Positions 43,807-52,774 of a DNA stretch of 64,000 bases are shown one piece after another. The first letter of the stretch is position 1. Each line of letters starts with the position of its first letter. Below the pieces are notes generated by a model. It ran no database searches. It worked only from the letters and a program-made list of their open reading frames with translations, and was not told the origin of the DNA. This DNA is from CAXXOK01 sp963675365 (GTDB lineage: Bacteria; Bacillota; Clostridia; Christensenellales; Aristaeellaceae): the NCBI GenBank assembly GCA_963675365.2, contig CAXXVA010000002.1, positions 310,001-374,000 on the forward strand, given 5' to 3'. A program made the translations under genes and the position numbers.

Positions 43807-45222
43807 TTAATGCTGATAGAATGTCGTCACACTGTCAGCAGGAAGCGTAACGGATAACGTACCGTCTTTAACATCCAGCACTCCTAAACGGACATATTTT
43901 TCAGTTGGAGAGGTCCTAAACGTCTCATATTGTTTGCCTCCCCCCACCAGAGTGATATCTAGCTCCTGAGCCGTATTATCTGCATTTATCGCCACGAAAG
44001 TATTCGGATGGGCGGTTTCACCACCCGCGAAAGCAGCTATCGCACAAGGAGTATAACCGACATAAGTCGGTACAACTTTCATCCCAGGCTGGCCGGCCCG
44101 GGATATCTGCTTATAGTAATAATATCCCATTTCCACGCTATAGCTTCCATCGTCTTTAATTCGGAAAGCACATCCCGGATTAGGATCGCCACCAACCCAT
44201 CCGCCAACACGTTGAATGCCAGCCCATGGGATAATCGCGTTTACCTGCGCATCATATATATTCCTGTAAAGCTCCAACACGAAACTGGCGTTCATTTTGC
44301 TCCAGCTGGTTGACGTAACCCACGCATGCAATTCAGGACGGTATTCACGGAGTGCACCGATACCTGTATCTGCATGCGAGTTGCTTCCGGGGTTACCGAT
44401 TCCATCGCCGTAAAAACCATGCGATGTAATGATTCCTAGCGCGTTCAGCGCATCCTGGTTTTCCACCAGAGCCTGCGCGTACCCCCAATGGTAAAATCGC
44501 GTCCATCCAGTGCACTCGCCGGGCGTAGGCTTCAAAGTCGGGTCAATCGCGTTCGCTACCTTGCTCAACAGTGCGATAAACTCCGCCGCGTGTTCTGGGG
44601 TCCAATACAAATTATAGTCGTGACCGCTTCCGATATTCGGGTCCAGTCCGTTTTCCGGCCACCTTTGAAAATCTTCTCCCTCATTATGTATGGAGAGGTA
44701 CTGCACGGGAAGACCTTGTGAATCCTTCATATATTTTGCGAAAGACACCAGATATTTGGCACACTCCATTTCATACCGCGGATCCAGATCGCGTCCGCGT
44801 ACTTTCCTGATTTTCGTCATAAAAGCAGGAGGACCGTACAGTGTTGCCACACCCTTCAAATCACCGCCGCGATCACGGGTGATGCGGAGGCCCTCCCGCA
44901 TGCAATACCGCATCCAACGTGTGGTTGTCTCATGGTCATAATTTCTCTGATCCATATCGCCGAGAGCAGGGCCGTTGAGGTGGAACTCATCCTGTTGGAA
45001 CGGGTCCAGAAACATCTTAAATACACCAGGCTTTAAACCATCCTCGCCAAACACCATATTCAAGATGGTTTGCCTATCTTCTTCTACAAGGCTGCTGAAG
45101 CCGCCGTATTCCTGCGGATTATTTGCATAGTCCGGTGTCTGCGCCGTTTCAACATAATTAAAGCCAAATCCGTCCCAATCGCGGATATTTCTGGAAAAGT
45201 TTATATGGGCAGGTATTTTCAT
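43807..45222 (-). CDS. GH30-like protein of a sugar-uptake operon
   Basis: This 471-residue protein shows a clan-A barrel layout: GFGFNYVET, LYGPPAFMTKIR (where GH30 has SPPAWM), the acid/base region LPVQYLSIHNEGEDF with the Asn-Glu pair, ITSHGFYGDG, then a C-terminal beta domain (NTFVAINADNTAQELDITLV, DSVTTFYQ). At the position of the usual nucleophile Glu (WxTE) it reads HAWVTSTSWSKM, so that Glu seems to be missing. There is no signal peptide. The ATG at 45222 has GAGGAGG at good spacing. It is the last gene of the GntR-led operon. It may be a degenerate or mechanistically different enzyme. Confidence 0.7.
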   Translation of the reverse strand: MKIPAHINFSRNIRDWDGFGFNYVETAQTPDYANNPQEYGGFSSLVEEDRQTILNMVFGEDGLKPGVFKMFLDPFQQDEFHLNGPALGDMDQRNYDHETTTRWMRYCMREGLRITRDRGGDLKGVATLYGPPAFMTKIRKVRGRDLDPRYEMECAKYLVSFAKYMKDSQGLPVQYLSIHNEGEDFQRWPENGLDPNIGSGHDYNLYWTPEHAAEFIALLSKVANAIDPTLKPTPGECTGWTRFYHWGYAQALVENQDALNALGIITSHGFYGDGIGNPGSNSHADTGIGALREYRPELHAWVTSTSWSKMNASFVLELYRNIYDAQVNAIIPWAGIQRVGGWVGGDPNPGCAFRIKDDGSYSVEMGYYYYKQISRAGQPGMKVVPTYVGYTPCAIAAFAGGETAHPNTFVAINADNTAQELDITLVGGGKQYETFRTSPTEKYVRLGVLDVKDGTLSVTLPADSVTTFYQH

Positions 45223-45237
45223 GGTGCGCCTCCTCAA

Positions 45238-45993
45238 TCAAATGTTTAGAAATGCTGCGATATTACCGCCCATGACAAGAGCTTGCTCCTGCGAGGAGAG
45301 CACATCTTCCAGCAGGGCGTTATATGCGGCCGCTTCTACCTTGGGAATGCTAAACGGAGTATCCGAGCCGAAGCATACACGGTGTGCGCCTAGCGTTTGG
45401 ATTGCTTTGAGAACTTTTGGGTAGGAAATCGCGCTGCCCACAAGCATCATATTATCATGCTGCTGGGTGAATTCAATGCACGCATCCCCTAAATCAGGCC
45501 TCCCCGCGCCGCCCATATGTAGAAGCAGCATACGGAGTGCCGGATGCCTGTCGGCGATTTTCGCTGCGCGGAACGGATGCGTGAACTCATAGAAGTCAGC
45601 ACCGATATGAAGCGCAAGGACTGACTTCTGTCTATCAATTTCCCGAATAAGCGGTTCCACCAGTTGAAGATCGTCGATATAATAACTGTTTTGCGCACCA
45701 TTGAGCTTGATGCCTTTCATTGCGTATTCCTCAAGACACCTCTTAATCACATCTATTGATGCATCTACGCCCATATTCGGATCGGCCCATCCAAACGGAA
45801 TGAACCTGTCAGGATATTTTTTCCATGATTCGTATACGTATCGGTTTGCCTGAACGATGTCACGGTAATATGGTGGCTGCAGCCAGATAATTGCCCGATC
45901 GATATCGCCGGCATCCATCAGTCGCAATAAAGTTTCCGCAGTTTGTCCGTCGGGTTCTGTTAAAGAAATATGGGTATCGGCATCAATAATCAT
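45238..45993 (-). CDS. Amidohydrolase-family 2 (TIM-barrel metal hydrolase/lactonase-like)
   Basis: This 251-residue protein has an N-terminal MIIDADTHISLTEPDG. DTH is a substitute for the metal-binding HxH, so the first His is replaced by Asp. Further family landmarks are GIKLNGAQNSYYIDD, LALHIGADFYEFTHP, LRMLLLHMGG and VCFGSDTPFSIP with the catalytic Asp. Such proteins hydrolyse lactones or decarboxylate cyclic acids. In this operon a sugar lactone is plausible. It stops 15 nt before the GH30-like gene, whose ribosome site overlaps its last codons. Confidence 0.78.
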   Translation of the reverse strand: MIIDADTHISLTEPDGQTAETLLRLMDAGDIDRAIIWLQPPYYRDIVQANRYVYESWKKYPDRFIPFGWADPNMGVDASIDVIKRCLEEYAMKGIKLNGAQNSYYIDDLQLVEPLIREIDRQKSVLALHIGADFYEFTHPFRAAKIADRHPALRMLLLHMGGAGRPDLGDACIEFTQQHDNMMLVGSAISYPKVLKAIQTLGAHRVCFGSDTPFSIPKVEAAAYNALLEDVLSSQEQALVMGGNIAAFLNI

Positions 45994-46045
45994 GATGTTG
46001 CTCCTTGCGTGAAATTATAAACTGGGAATACTTGACCGCCGGGTT

Positions 46046-46078
46046 CCGGCGGCATGCCCGCGTGCGGCATGCCGCCGT
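46046..46078 (-). other. Intercistronic stem-loop after the binding-protein gene
   Basis: A 12-bp stem CGGCGGCATGCC/GGCATGCCGCCG with a 7-nt loop lies between the binding-protein gene and the amidohydrolase gene. No T run follows. Such hairpins often protect abundant binding-protein messages from 3' decay (the malE situation), giving more binding protein than enzymes. Confidence 0.6.
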
Positions 46079-46093
46079 TCCTGAGAGTATATA

Positions 46094-47662
46094 CTACTTG
46101 AAATACTTGTCAAACATGCTCTGTGCTTCTTCCGTCATGGCTTGTCCACCATTGGCATACCATGTTTCCACGTATTCGTCAAAGTAATCGATGGATTTTC
46201 TGCCTGTGATGATATCCATGAATACTTCTTTAGTATAGTTGTCAAGATCGGTTCCGTATTCGATTTGAGTTTCGAAAGTCACGCCGTTTCCGATCATATC
46301 AAAGTAACCGGGATTCTGGCTTGCGTATTCTATAGCCAACGGATCTAGGTACTTCTGATAGATTTGTGGCACCCAAACCGGACAATAGGGGCTTTCGGAC
46401 ATTTCACGAACTCCAACTTCGTCCAGCCGCTTGTTATAATCGGTATAAGGCGGGAGGAATTTCGTGGCTCCGGAGGTTGCGCCTTCGTTTGTGAAATCCC
46501 AGTGTAAGCCTTGCTCACCGAGCATTGCGGCTACGAATAATTCTTCGTTCGTCGCAATGGTTTCAAGCATCTGCATAATCAACGTTAGTTTTTCCGGATC
46601 ATTCGTCAAATGCGAGCCGAAACCGATGAAGTATTTTCGCGGTCCCCACTGCTGCGTTCCATACAAGCCATCGGGACCTTTGAAGGAAGGAGCTGCCACC
46701 ATTTCACCATCTGGCTGCGCGGAATAGAATTCCTCGTAATTCTGACCGCCCTTAACAAGCGCGGGCGCATATCCGTCGCCCTGCCCATAAGAACCGCGAA
46801 TTCCTTGATTGAAACCATCGCGGCGCGTTTCGGTGGTATTTACACCCTTGGGAATCAGATCTTCGGCATACCACCTGGCTAGAATCTCCAGAGCTTTTTT
46901 CGCACCTTCTGTGACTTCCGGCCGGAGGATCGTTCCATCAAAATTATACCAGCACATCGGCATCACACCAAAAGCACCGAACACTTCCTGGAAACCACAA
47001 AACGGAGAATTTGTTCCCGAGGTATAGCCGTATTCATCAAATACGCCATTGCCGTTAAAGTCCGTTGTCCGGCAAGCACGCAGGAATTCTTCAAATTCCT
47101 CGATCGTCTCGGGCACTTCCAAACCCAGCTGATCCAGCCAATCCTGACGGTAAACCATGGTATGCCGGCAGGGGCCAAACATATTCCAGGAGCAGACACC
47201 GTACATTGTGCCATCGCGAAGATCTTTGAAGTAAGCTGTGATATTAGGATATATCTCCACAGCCGCTTCCAGATACTGCGGCATGTTCTCTTTCACCATA
47301 TCCATGGTGATGGGAGCATACCAACCGGCGTCCACTGCCTCGGTGATCACGCGATCAAACTGCATTATATCCGCAGGTGCGTCTCCCGAAGCGATTCGAG
47401 TGCGTAGGTTATTATAGTATTCTACCCCATCGTGTGTACCCATTTCAATCATGGTGAATTTAACGTTGTATCCGTACTTGGCAAGCAGTTTCGGTAGTTC
47501 GGTTGTCGTCCATGATTCGTTCGTGGCTAAATCCAGATGGCACATCCAGGTGATCTCGATTGGCTCGTCCGTGGAGTTTTCCGCAAATCCTATAGCTGGG
47601 AATGCGAGGAGTACTCCGTTGAGCATCAGCAGCGTGAGCAGTGCTACTAAAATCCGTTTCAT
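46094..47662 (-). CDS. Extracellular solute-binding protein, carbohydrate ABC transporter
   Basis: This 522-residue protein has a signal peptide ending near AIGFAEN; no lipobox Cys is visible, which is unusual for a Gram-positive binding protein. It belongs to the large (LipO/YtcQ-like) group of family 1 binding proteins: ADIMQFDRVITEAVDAGWYAP, FKDLRDGTMYGVCSWN, YRQDWLDQLGLEVPETIEEF, and a Ca-binding-like DFNGNGVFDEYGY loop. It works with the two permeases encoded just upstream. The ATPase is not in the operon and is probably a shared MsmX-type protein. AGGAGGCTAACGC precedes the ATG. Confidence 0.88.
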   Translation of the reverse strand: MKRILVALLTLLMLNGVLLAFPAIGFAENSTDEPIEITWMCHLDLATNESWTTTELPKLLAKYGYNVKFTMIEMGTHDGVEYYNNLRTRIASGDAPADIMQFDRVITEAVDAGWYAPITMDMVKENMPQYLEAAVEIYPNITAYFKDLRDGTMYGVCSWNMFGPCRHTMVYRQDWLDQLGLEVPETIEEFEEFLRACRTTDFNGNGVFDEYGYTSGTNSPFCGFQEVFGAFGVMPMCWYNFDGTILRPEVTEGAKKALEILARWYAEDLIPKGVNTTETRRDGFNQGIRGSYGQGDGYAPALVKGGQNYEEFYSAQPDGEMVAAPSFKGPDGLYGTQQWGPRKYFIGFGSHLTNDPEKLTLIMQMLETIATNEELFVAAMLGEQGLHWDFTNEGATSGATKFLPPYTDYNKRLDEVGVREMSESPYCPVWVPQIYQKYLDPLAIEYASQNPGYFDMIGNGVTFETQIEYGTDLDNYTKEVFMDIITGRKSIDYFDEYVETWYANGGQAMTEEAQSMFDKYFK

Positions 47663-47727
47663 GCGTTAGCCTCCTTAAATATTTGGGTTTTCTAATTTTG
47701 TTTGTATCGATCATCCCAACTCCGCAA

Positions 47728-48609
47728 TTATCCCTTGACAGCGCCAATCATCACTCCTTTTACAAAGTATTTTTGCAGGAAGGGATAGATTAAAAGAATC
47801 GGTACTGTTGCCACAAGTATCGTAGCGCCCTTCAGTGATTCGGGATTTGTGACATCCGCATCATTGAGACCCTCCATGCTCGCCATAGAATTGCTTACGA
47901 CCAGCGCGCGGATGATCCGCTGAAGAACATATTTGTTTTTATCAGTAAAGTACATAAGGTTGTCCATATACGCGTTCCAATGGTAGACTCCCATCCACAT
48001 TGCGATTGTTGCCACGACTGGAAGCGACAGTGGCATGATAATGCGAAAAAAAATAAACCATTCATTTGCTCCGTCAATTTGTGCGGATTCCTCAATACTG
48101 ACAGGCAAACTGTAAAAAAAATTGCGCATGACGATCATATTAAAGCCCCAAACCAATGAGGGAAGCACCATAGCCCACCGGTTATTCATCAGCCCGAGCG
48201 ATCGGATCAGCAGAAATTGCGGTATGATACCGCCAGAGAAATACATGGCAAACAGAAATATTCCCATGATCGTTCTGCGCAACGGCATATAGGGCTTGGA
48301 TATGGCATACGCACCTAGCCCTGTAACCAACACCGACAGCACAGTTCCCATCACGGTCCGCCATATTGTGTTATAGTAGGACTGCCATATCTCATTGGCT
48401 TTGAGAACTTTTTCGATACTGGTAAAATCTATTTCGTGTGGCCACAAGTGAAAGCCTATCCGCAGAGATTCCTGATACGAACTGAATGCGATTGCAGTAA
48501 CATGGATAAACGGGTATGCCATCACTGCGCAGAGTATAATCATAAATATGATATTGGTATAATCGAATATTCTCTCGCCAAACGTACGTTTCGAGCCATG
48601 TCTAGTCAT
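47728..48609 (-). CDS. Carbohydrate ABC permease, LplC/YtcP type
   Basis: This 293-residue protein has six helices. The ATPase-coupling EAA-like loop reads ESAQIDGANEWFIFFRIIMPLSLP. The C-terminal LIYPFLQKYFVKGVMIGAVKG is the standard ending of this subfamily. It is the second permease of a CUT1 importer for complex oligosaccharides. It lies 24 nt after the first permease gene and before the binding protein gene. Confidence 0.92.
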   Translation of the reverse strand: MTRHGSKRTFGERIFDYTNIIFMIILCAVMAYPFIHVTAIAFSSYQESLRIGFHLWPHEIDFTSIEKVLKANEIWQSYYNTIWRTVMGTVLSVLVTGLGAYAISKPYMPLRRTIMGIFLFAMYFSGGIIPQFLLIRSLGLMNNRWAMVLPSLVWGFNMIVMRNFFYSLPVSIEESAQIDGANEWFIFFRIIMPLSLPVVATIAMWMGVYHWNAYMDNLMYFTDKNKYVLQRIIRALVVSNSMASMEGLNDADVTNPESLKGATILVATVPILLIYPFLQKYFVKGVMIGAVKG

Positions 48610-48632
48610 TTGGACGCCTTCCTTTATACTGT

Positions 48633-49595
48633 TTATATAATGCCTTGCTGTCCCATCTTCTTGGCCAGAAAGTTGGTCATCAGTACCATACCGAGCCCAA
48701 TGACAGACTTGAATAAACCTATTGCCGTGGAAAAACTGAATTTCGAATCGATAATCCCCTTTTGATAGACATACGTATCAATAATTTCAGAAACAGACCG
48801 GACCGAATTGTTGTAAAGGTTAAACACTTGGTCAAATCCTGCGTCCATAAACGTCCCTGTTCTCAGAATCAACATCACGACGATTGTTGGGAACAGGCAG
48901 GGAATCGTAATGGACCAAATCCGTTGCATTCTTCCGGCTCCGTCAATGATGGCAGCTTCATACAATTCCGGGTCTATACCGCTCAATGCCGCTAGGTAAA
49001 TAATAGATCCCCAGCCGATATTGACCCATATGTCTGACATGACAAGCAGGCCCCTGAAATAGCTACTGTCGCCGATGAAGTTTATAACCGGAAGGTTTAA
49101 AAACTTAAATACTGGGACCAAAACGCCAAAATCGGGTGACAACATCATTCGAAGCAGACCGGCCAGAACCACCCAGGAGATGAAATGCGGCAGATAAGTT
49201 ACAGTCTGCACGATGCGTTTGAATTTATTATTTCTGATCTCGTTAAGCAAAATTGCCAATAGTATCGGCATCGGAAAGCCGAATAGTATTTTGTAAAAAC
49301 TGATTAAGACAGTATTGCGCAGCACCTGCAGCCCAGTCATGCTGGTAAAGAAAGCTTTGAAATGCTTTAACCCGACAAAAGGACTTGACATAACGCTCTG
49401 AAAGAAGCTTTGCCCAATTTTCACCTTCAAGTCCACAAAAGCGATCGATATACCCATCATGGCTCCGTACCGGAATATGAGAAAGGTGAGCAGCGCCGGC
49501 AGAATCATCAGCATAAGGTTGCGGTGCTTAACCATTTGGCGGAATAGCAATACGGTTTTGCTTACATCTTTATTTTGCTGCTTGGTATAAATCAT
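48633..49595 (-). CDS. Carbohydrate ABC permease, LplB/YteP type
   Basis: This 320-residue protein has about six helices, the LplB-type opening LMLMILPALLTFLIFRYGAM and the coupling loop LYEAAIIDGAGRMQRIWSIT. The ATG at 49595 overlaps the GntR stop (ATGA) and has GGAGCC upstream. A longer frame to 49643 lies inside the GntR gene and is rejected. It forms the heteromeric channel with the next permease. Confidence 0.92.
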   Translation of the reverse strand: MIYTKQQNKDVSKTVLLFRQMVKHRNLMLMILPALLTFLIFRYGAMMGISIAFVDLKVKIGQSFFQSVMSSPFVGLKHFKAFFTSMTGLQVLRNTVLISFYKILFGFPMPILLAILLNEIRNNKFKRIVQTVTYLPHFISWVVLAGLLRMMLSPDFGVLVPVFKFLNLPVINFIGDSSYFRGLLVMSDIWVNIGWGSIIYLAALSGIDPELYEAAIIDGAGRMQRIWSITIPCLFPTIVVMLILRTGTFMDAGFDQVFNLYNNSVRSVSEIIDTYVYQKGIIDSKFSFSTAIGLFKSVIGLGMVLMTNFLAKKMGQQGII

Positions 49596-50326
49596 TGATC
49601 GGCTCCAGCATCTATCGATTGGTTGTTTTGATTCTTCTTCCACCCGACGAAGCTCCTGTACACTGCTTTATACAGCTTTTCTTCTTCATGGTCGCGTAGC
49701 GCTTCATAAATCCGCCGGTGATCGTCTACAGCCTGATGCGGTACAATCCGAACGGACCGGTTTACTGAAGCCATAAAGAGTTTGAGTATAGTTTGGCCAA
49801 CACGAATCACATACGGATTGTGCGTGGCTTTCAGCACCGCCAAGTGAAACGACAGGTCATCCTCGCCGGTTTGGTTATCATTTTTCACTAACTGTTCAAA
49901 CCGTTTCAGTTCCCTTTCAATATTGTCAAGGTCCTGCGGTGTTGCTTTTCGCATCGCAAGCAAGGTATACCCCGGTTCGAATACTTCGCGCATGTCGAAG
50001 ATATCCTGTATACTGCCCTGATCTAGCAGAAGTTGGTACAGCATCGGATTTATGCCTATGGCCGGGGCACTACGTGCGATAAAAGTGCCGTCCCCCCTTC
50101 GAACCTCGACAACACCCATCGCTTGGAGAACTTTGATCGCTTCCCGAACGCTGGATTTTCCTATTCTAAAAGACGCAACCATCTCATTTTCAGTTGGCAA
50201 GCGATCCCCAGGTGCCAATTTGTTCAGAATCAGTGCTTCCGTTACGCGATCAATCACCCTGTCTACCAGGGATCTGTGGGCCAATGGCATATCCAGCGGA
50301 CTTTGACGCTTCTGCTGTGAAGTCAT
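49592..50326 (-). CDS. GntR/FadR-family regulator heading the uptake operon
   Basis: This 244-residue protein has a winged helix at residues 18-85 (LAPGDRLPTENEMVASFRIG, SSVREAIKVLQAMGVVEVRR) and a FadR C-terminal helical domain (DIFDMREVFEPGYTLLAMRK, DLSFHLAVLKATHNP, DHRRIYEALRDHEEE). The C-terminal Asp/His residues that bind metal and small acids in this group are present. It is translationally coupled to the first permease gene. FadR-group regulators often respond to sugar acids, which fits a uronate- or glycan-uptake role. The palindrome at 50362-50375 is a candidate operator. Confidence 0.9.
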   Translation of the reverse strand: MTSQQKRQSPLDMPLAHRSLVDRVIDRVTEALILNKLAPGDRLPTENEMVASFRIGKSSVREAIKVLQAMGVVEVRRGDGTFIARSAPAIGINPMLYQLLLDQGSIQDIFDMREVFEPGYTLLAMRKATPQDLDNIERELKRFEQLVKNDNQTGEDDLSFHLAVLKATHNPYVIRVGQTILKLFMASVNRSVRIVPHQAVDDHRRIYEALRDHEEEKLYKAVYRSFVGWKKNQNNQSIDAGADQ

Positions 50327-50782
50327 ATGATCATCTCCTATTCAACAGACATCTGATGTATGATATTATGATATCTGATATTATAGTTCGTGTCAACACC
50401 CTGAATAATTTAGTATGAGTATATTATAAAATGAAAGAACGAGAGGAGGTGTACAATAAATTGGCCTGGAACCGGAGTTAACATAAAATGTATTAAAGTT
50501 CGCCGATCGATGTTTCTGACGCACTCTATTTTTGTGTTCAATATTGTGGATTGACCAGATCTATTATAGTTTTTCGTTACAAGCTCATTAATCTCGGCAC
50601 CTCATCCAAACTGCCGTAAAAAAAGATATTGAAGCATATTCATTAAAGCAAATAACATTTATCATGGCATCATTTACCATGATATTTACCCGTAAATCTT
50701 TATTATTGTGGCGGCGCGAATTATTTGTCATAGCGTGTGCGCGATCTGTGTCATAAGCATATCTTCATTATAATAAGCGAAA
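50327..50782. promoter_or_regulatory. Gap between the GntR operon and the prophage
   Basis: This AT-rich region has no convincing gene. GATATTATGATATC at 50362-50375 (5-bp arms) with a further GATAT copy beside it is a candidate GntR operator and promoter region. A strong GAGGAGG at 50441-50447 leads only to a 6-codon frame, so it could mark the remnant of a disrupted gene at the prophage edge. No tRNA or clear att repeat was identified. Confidence 0.5.
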
Positions 50783-50815
50783 ATCGCCCATAGATCAATC
50801 CGATCTATGGGCGAT
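50783..50815 (-). terminator. Terminator of the prophage late operon
   Basis: ATCGCCCATAGATC and GATCTATGGGCGAT form a perfect 14-bp stem with a 5-nt loop. On the minus strand it is followed by TTTTCGC, 28 bp after the holin stop. Confidence 0.85.
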
Positions 50816-50843
50816 CGTTTTCCTTGTGGAGGAAAAGTATAAA

Positions 50844-51269
50844 TCAGGTCTTCGCTTCGGGCGTGCTTCCGTCTTCTATGGTCTCGACGGAAGGCGTAGT
50901 TTCACCGCCGCCGCCTTCAGTCTCATCAGTGGTACCAAGCGTGCCGGTCATCATGTATTTATAGGTGGCCAGCAGGCGCTGTTCTTCGGGTTTGGCAATA
51001 GCAATTTCATACACTGACATGGCCGTCATACTTCCCACCACGGCATTGATAGCCGTAAGCGCGACCAATGCCAAACTGAAGCTGTTGCCCAGGAATACCT
51101 GCGCCAGCAGCATGATCGCAAAGCAAACGACATATACCAGGTAGCGTGTGGGGATTTTCCCTACCTTGTCGATCGGCAGCTTAAGCAGCTGCACAATGAG
51201 CACGGTCAGGCCTACGGCCCCGGAAAAGGTAGCGATGGTCTCCCAGTTCAGAAATGCGAGAATTTCCAT
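50844..51269 (-). CDS. Holin-like phage membrane protein
   Basis: This 141-residue protein has three hydrophobic helices (TIATFSGAVGLTVLIVQLL, YLVYVVCFAIMLLAQVFLG, LALVALTAINAVVGSMTAMS) and a hydrophilic acidic C-terminus (GGGGETTPSVETIEDG). Its place immediately after the endolysin gene at the end of the late operon supports a holin role, that is, the timed pore for lysis. AGAGGTG lies ahead of the ATG. Confidence 0.75.
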   Translation of the reverse strand: MEILAFLNWETIATFSGAVGLTVLIVQLLKLPIDKVGKIPTRYLVYVVCFAIMLLAQVFLGNSFSLALVALTAINAVVGSMTAMSVYEIAIAKPEEQRLLATYKYMMTGTLGTTDETEGGGGETTPSVETIEDGSTPEAKT

Positions 51270-51305
51270 GATAACACCTCTTTCAAATAATTAAGGTAAC
51301 GAGAT

Positions 51306-52478
51306 TCAGTCGATCGAATTAGTCTTCAGTTTAGCAGTAACTTCATCCAGCTTTCCCCAGGTAACAGGCCCGCAGACGCCGTCCTGTGTGATCCCTGCGG
51401 CCTTCTGGAAGGCCAACACGGCGCCCAGGGTGATCGGGCCGAAGATACCGTCCACTTTGATCTGCGCCGCCTTGATCGATGCAAAGTATTCATTCAACAG
51501 CGTCTGAATCTCCCGCACTTCATCCCCGCGCGACCGCAGGCGCAGCGTGGCGTGTTCCTTGGCCTCCTGGGCGCTGTTTGCCGTATCTGCGGATGCTTCG
51601 TCCTGGGTTTCGTCCGGAGCGCTTACAGGATCATCTTCCGGATCCTCTTCATCCGGCTCATCGCCGGGCAGCTGGGTGATCGCATAGTCCAGCGTCGTCC
51701 AGGTAATCGGCCCGCACTTCCCGTCTACGGTCAGCTGCTGGTCTTCCTGGAAGGCTTTCAGCGCTTTGAGCGTCTGATCGCCGAAGTCGCCGTCAGCGCC
51801 CCATGTTCCCAGGTCATAGCCCAGCTGTATCAGCATGCCCTGCATCGTGGCCACAAGCGCGCCCTGGCTGCCCAGGCGCAGGGTTTTGCGCTTCTGGGTA
51901 TCCACAGGTTCAATCACGTAATCGCCTTCAGGCAGCTCTATGGCGTCGTACAGGCCGATCCAGATCGCGTAGTGCGTCCAGGGGAATTTCTCCATCAGCT
52001 GGTGCAAAACGCCGTATGCGTGCCCTCTGGCGTCCACTACCGTACCATCCCGTAGCAGCGCGCCCGTGTGCTTCATCACGCCGGGCTTTTCCTGGCTCTC
52101 CCGGAATAAAATACAGAGCATGCCCTTGGGTACGTTCACGATGTCGCCCTTCACAGCCCAGCAATCATCATCTTTCCATTGGCTGTTCGAGCCGATCGAC
52201 GTCATGGGAATGTCCAGGTCGTCGGCGACCTCATAGGTAGCGCCCCGGCAGTCATGAACCTTTTTACCGTTCAGCTTGCAGCCTTCGCAGGTCGCCTGCT
52301 TCCCGGACAGCACGGGGCAATATTTTTGAATGTTCGCCGCATAGGTCGGGTACCGCTTCACCTTGTCCCGGCGTAGCGCGGTCGTACATAGCTGGCCGGA
52401 TGTTCCCATCAGGTAGCCGTCGCCGACCATATCAAGAAATCGCTGCTCAGCCCGTTCTATCCTGATCAGATCTTCCAT
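51306..52478 (-). CDS. Phage endolysin: NlpC/P60-like domain plus two peptidoglycan-binding domains
   Basis: In this 390-residue protein residues ~1-190 are an NlpC/P60-like peptidase with candidate catalytic Cys in KVHDCRGATY and His in MKHTGALL or ARGHAYGV. Two PG_binding_1 domains follow: LRLGSQGALVATMQGMLIQL with FGDQTLKALKAFQ, and LRSRGDEVREIQTLLNEYF with FGPITLGAVLAFQ. They are separated by an acidic linker (DEPDEEDPEDDPVSA). It would cut the host wall at lysis. AAAGGGG precedes ATG 52478. Confidence 0.82.
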   Translation of the reverse strand: MEDLIRIERAEQRFLDMVGDGYLMGTSGQLCTTALRRDKVKRYPTYAANIQKYCPVLSGKQATCEGCKLNGKKVHDCRGATYEVADDLDIPMTSIGSNSQWKDDDCWAVKGDIVNVPKGMLCILFRESQEKPGVMKHTGALLRDGTVVDARGHAYGVLHQLMEKFPWTHYAIWIGLYDAIELPEGDYVIEPVDTQKRKTLRLGSQGALVATMQGMLIQLGYDLGTWGADGDFGDQTLKALKAFQEDQQLTVDGKCGPITWTTLDYAITQLPGDEPDEEDPEDDPVSAPDETQDEASADTANSAQEAKEHATLRLRSRGDEVREIQTLLNEYFASIKAAQIKVDGIFGPITLGAVLAFQKAAGITQDGVCGPVTWGKLDEVTAKLKTNSID

Positions 52479-52480
52479 GC

Positions 52481-52774
52481 TTATACCCCTTTCGCTTTCT
52501 CTGCATTGGTCTTCAGCGCTTTGACCTCGGAACGAAGTTCTTCCATTTGCGCTTCGAGCGTCGGTTTATTCTCCGCGTCCTCACTGGCCTTCCGTGCCGC
52601 CTCGATCTCCGCGGCATACTCCGCGTTCAACACAAACTTTCCGTCGATGAAGTCGTACTGATTGATATCACCGTCCGGAATCTCGTCAACCGGGGTCACG
52701 TTTTTCGGCAGTTGCTTGGCATACTTCCCGATGGCCCGGCAACGCGTTCCCACTAAAACCAAGCCGTACATCAT
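52481..52774 (-). CDS. Small phage protein with C-terminal coiled coil
   Basis: This 97-residue protein has a short N-terminal beta region (MMYGLVLVGTRCRAIGKYAK), then YDFIDGKFVLNAEYAAEIEA leading into a charged helix/coiled coil (ENKPTLEAQMEELRSEVKAL). It overlaps the baseplate gene by 4 nt. Proteins of this size between tail fibre and lysis genes are common (XkdX-like position). No function is assigned. Confidence 0.65.
   Translation of the reverse strand: MMYGLVLVGTRCRAIGKYAKQLPKNVTPVDEIPDGDINQYDFIDGKFVLNAEYAAEIEAARKASEDAENKPTLEAQMEELRSEVKALKTNAEKAKGV

Noticed and set aside
50400..50800. tRNA or clear attachment core at the prophage border
   Set aside because: No cloverleaf or T-loop sequence was found, and the other prophage end is outside the window, so no repeat can be matched.
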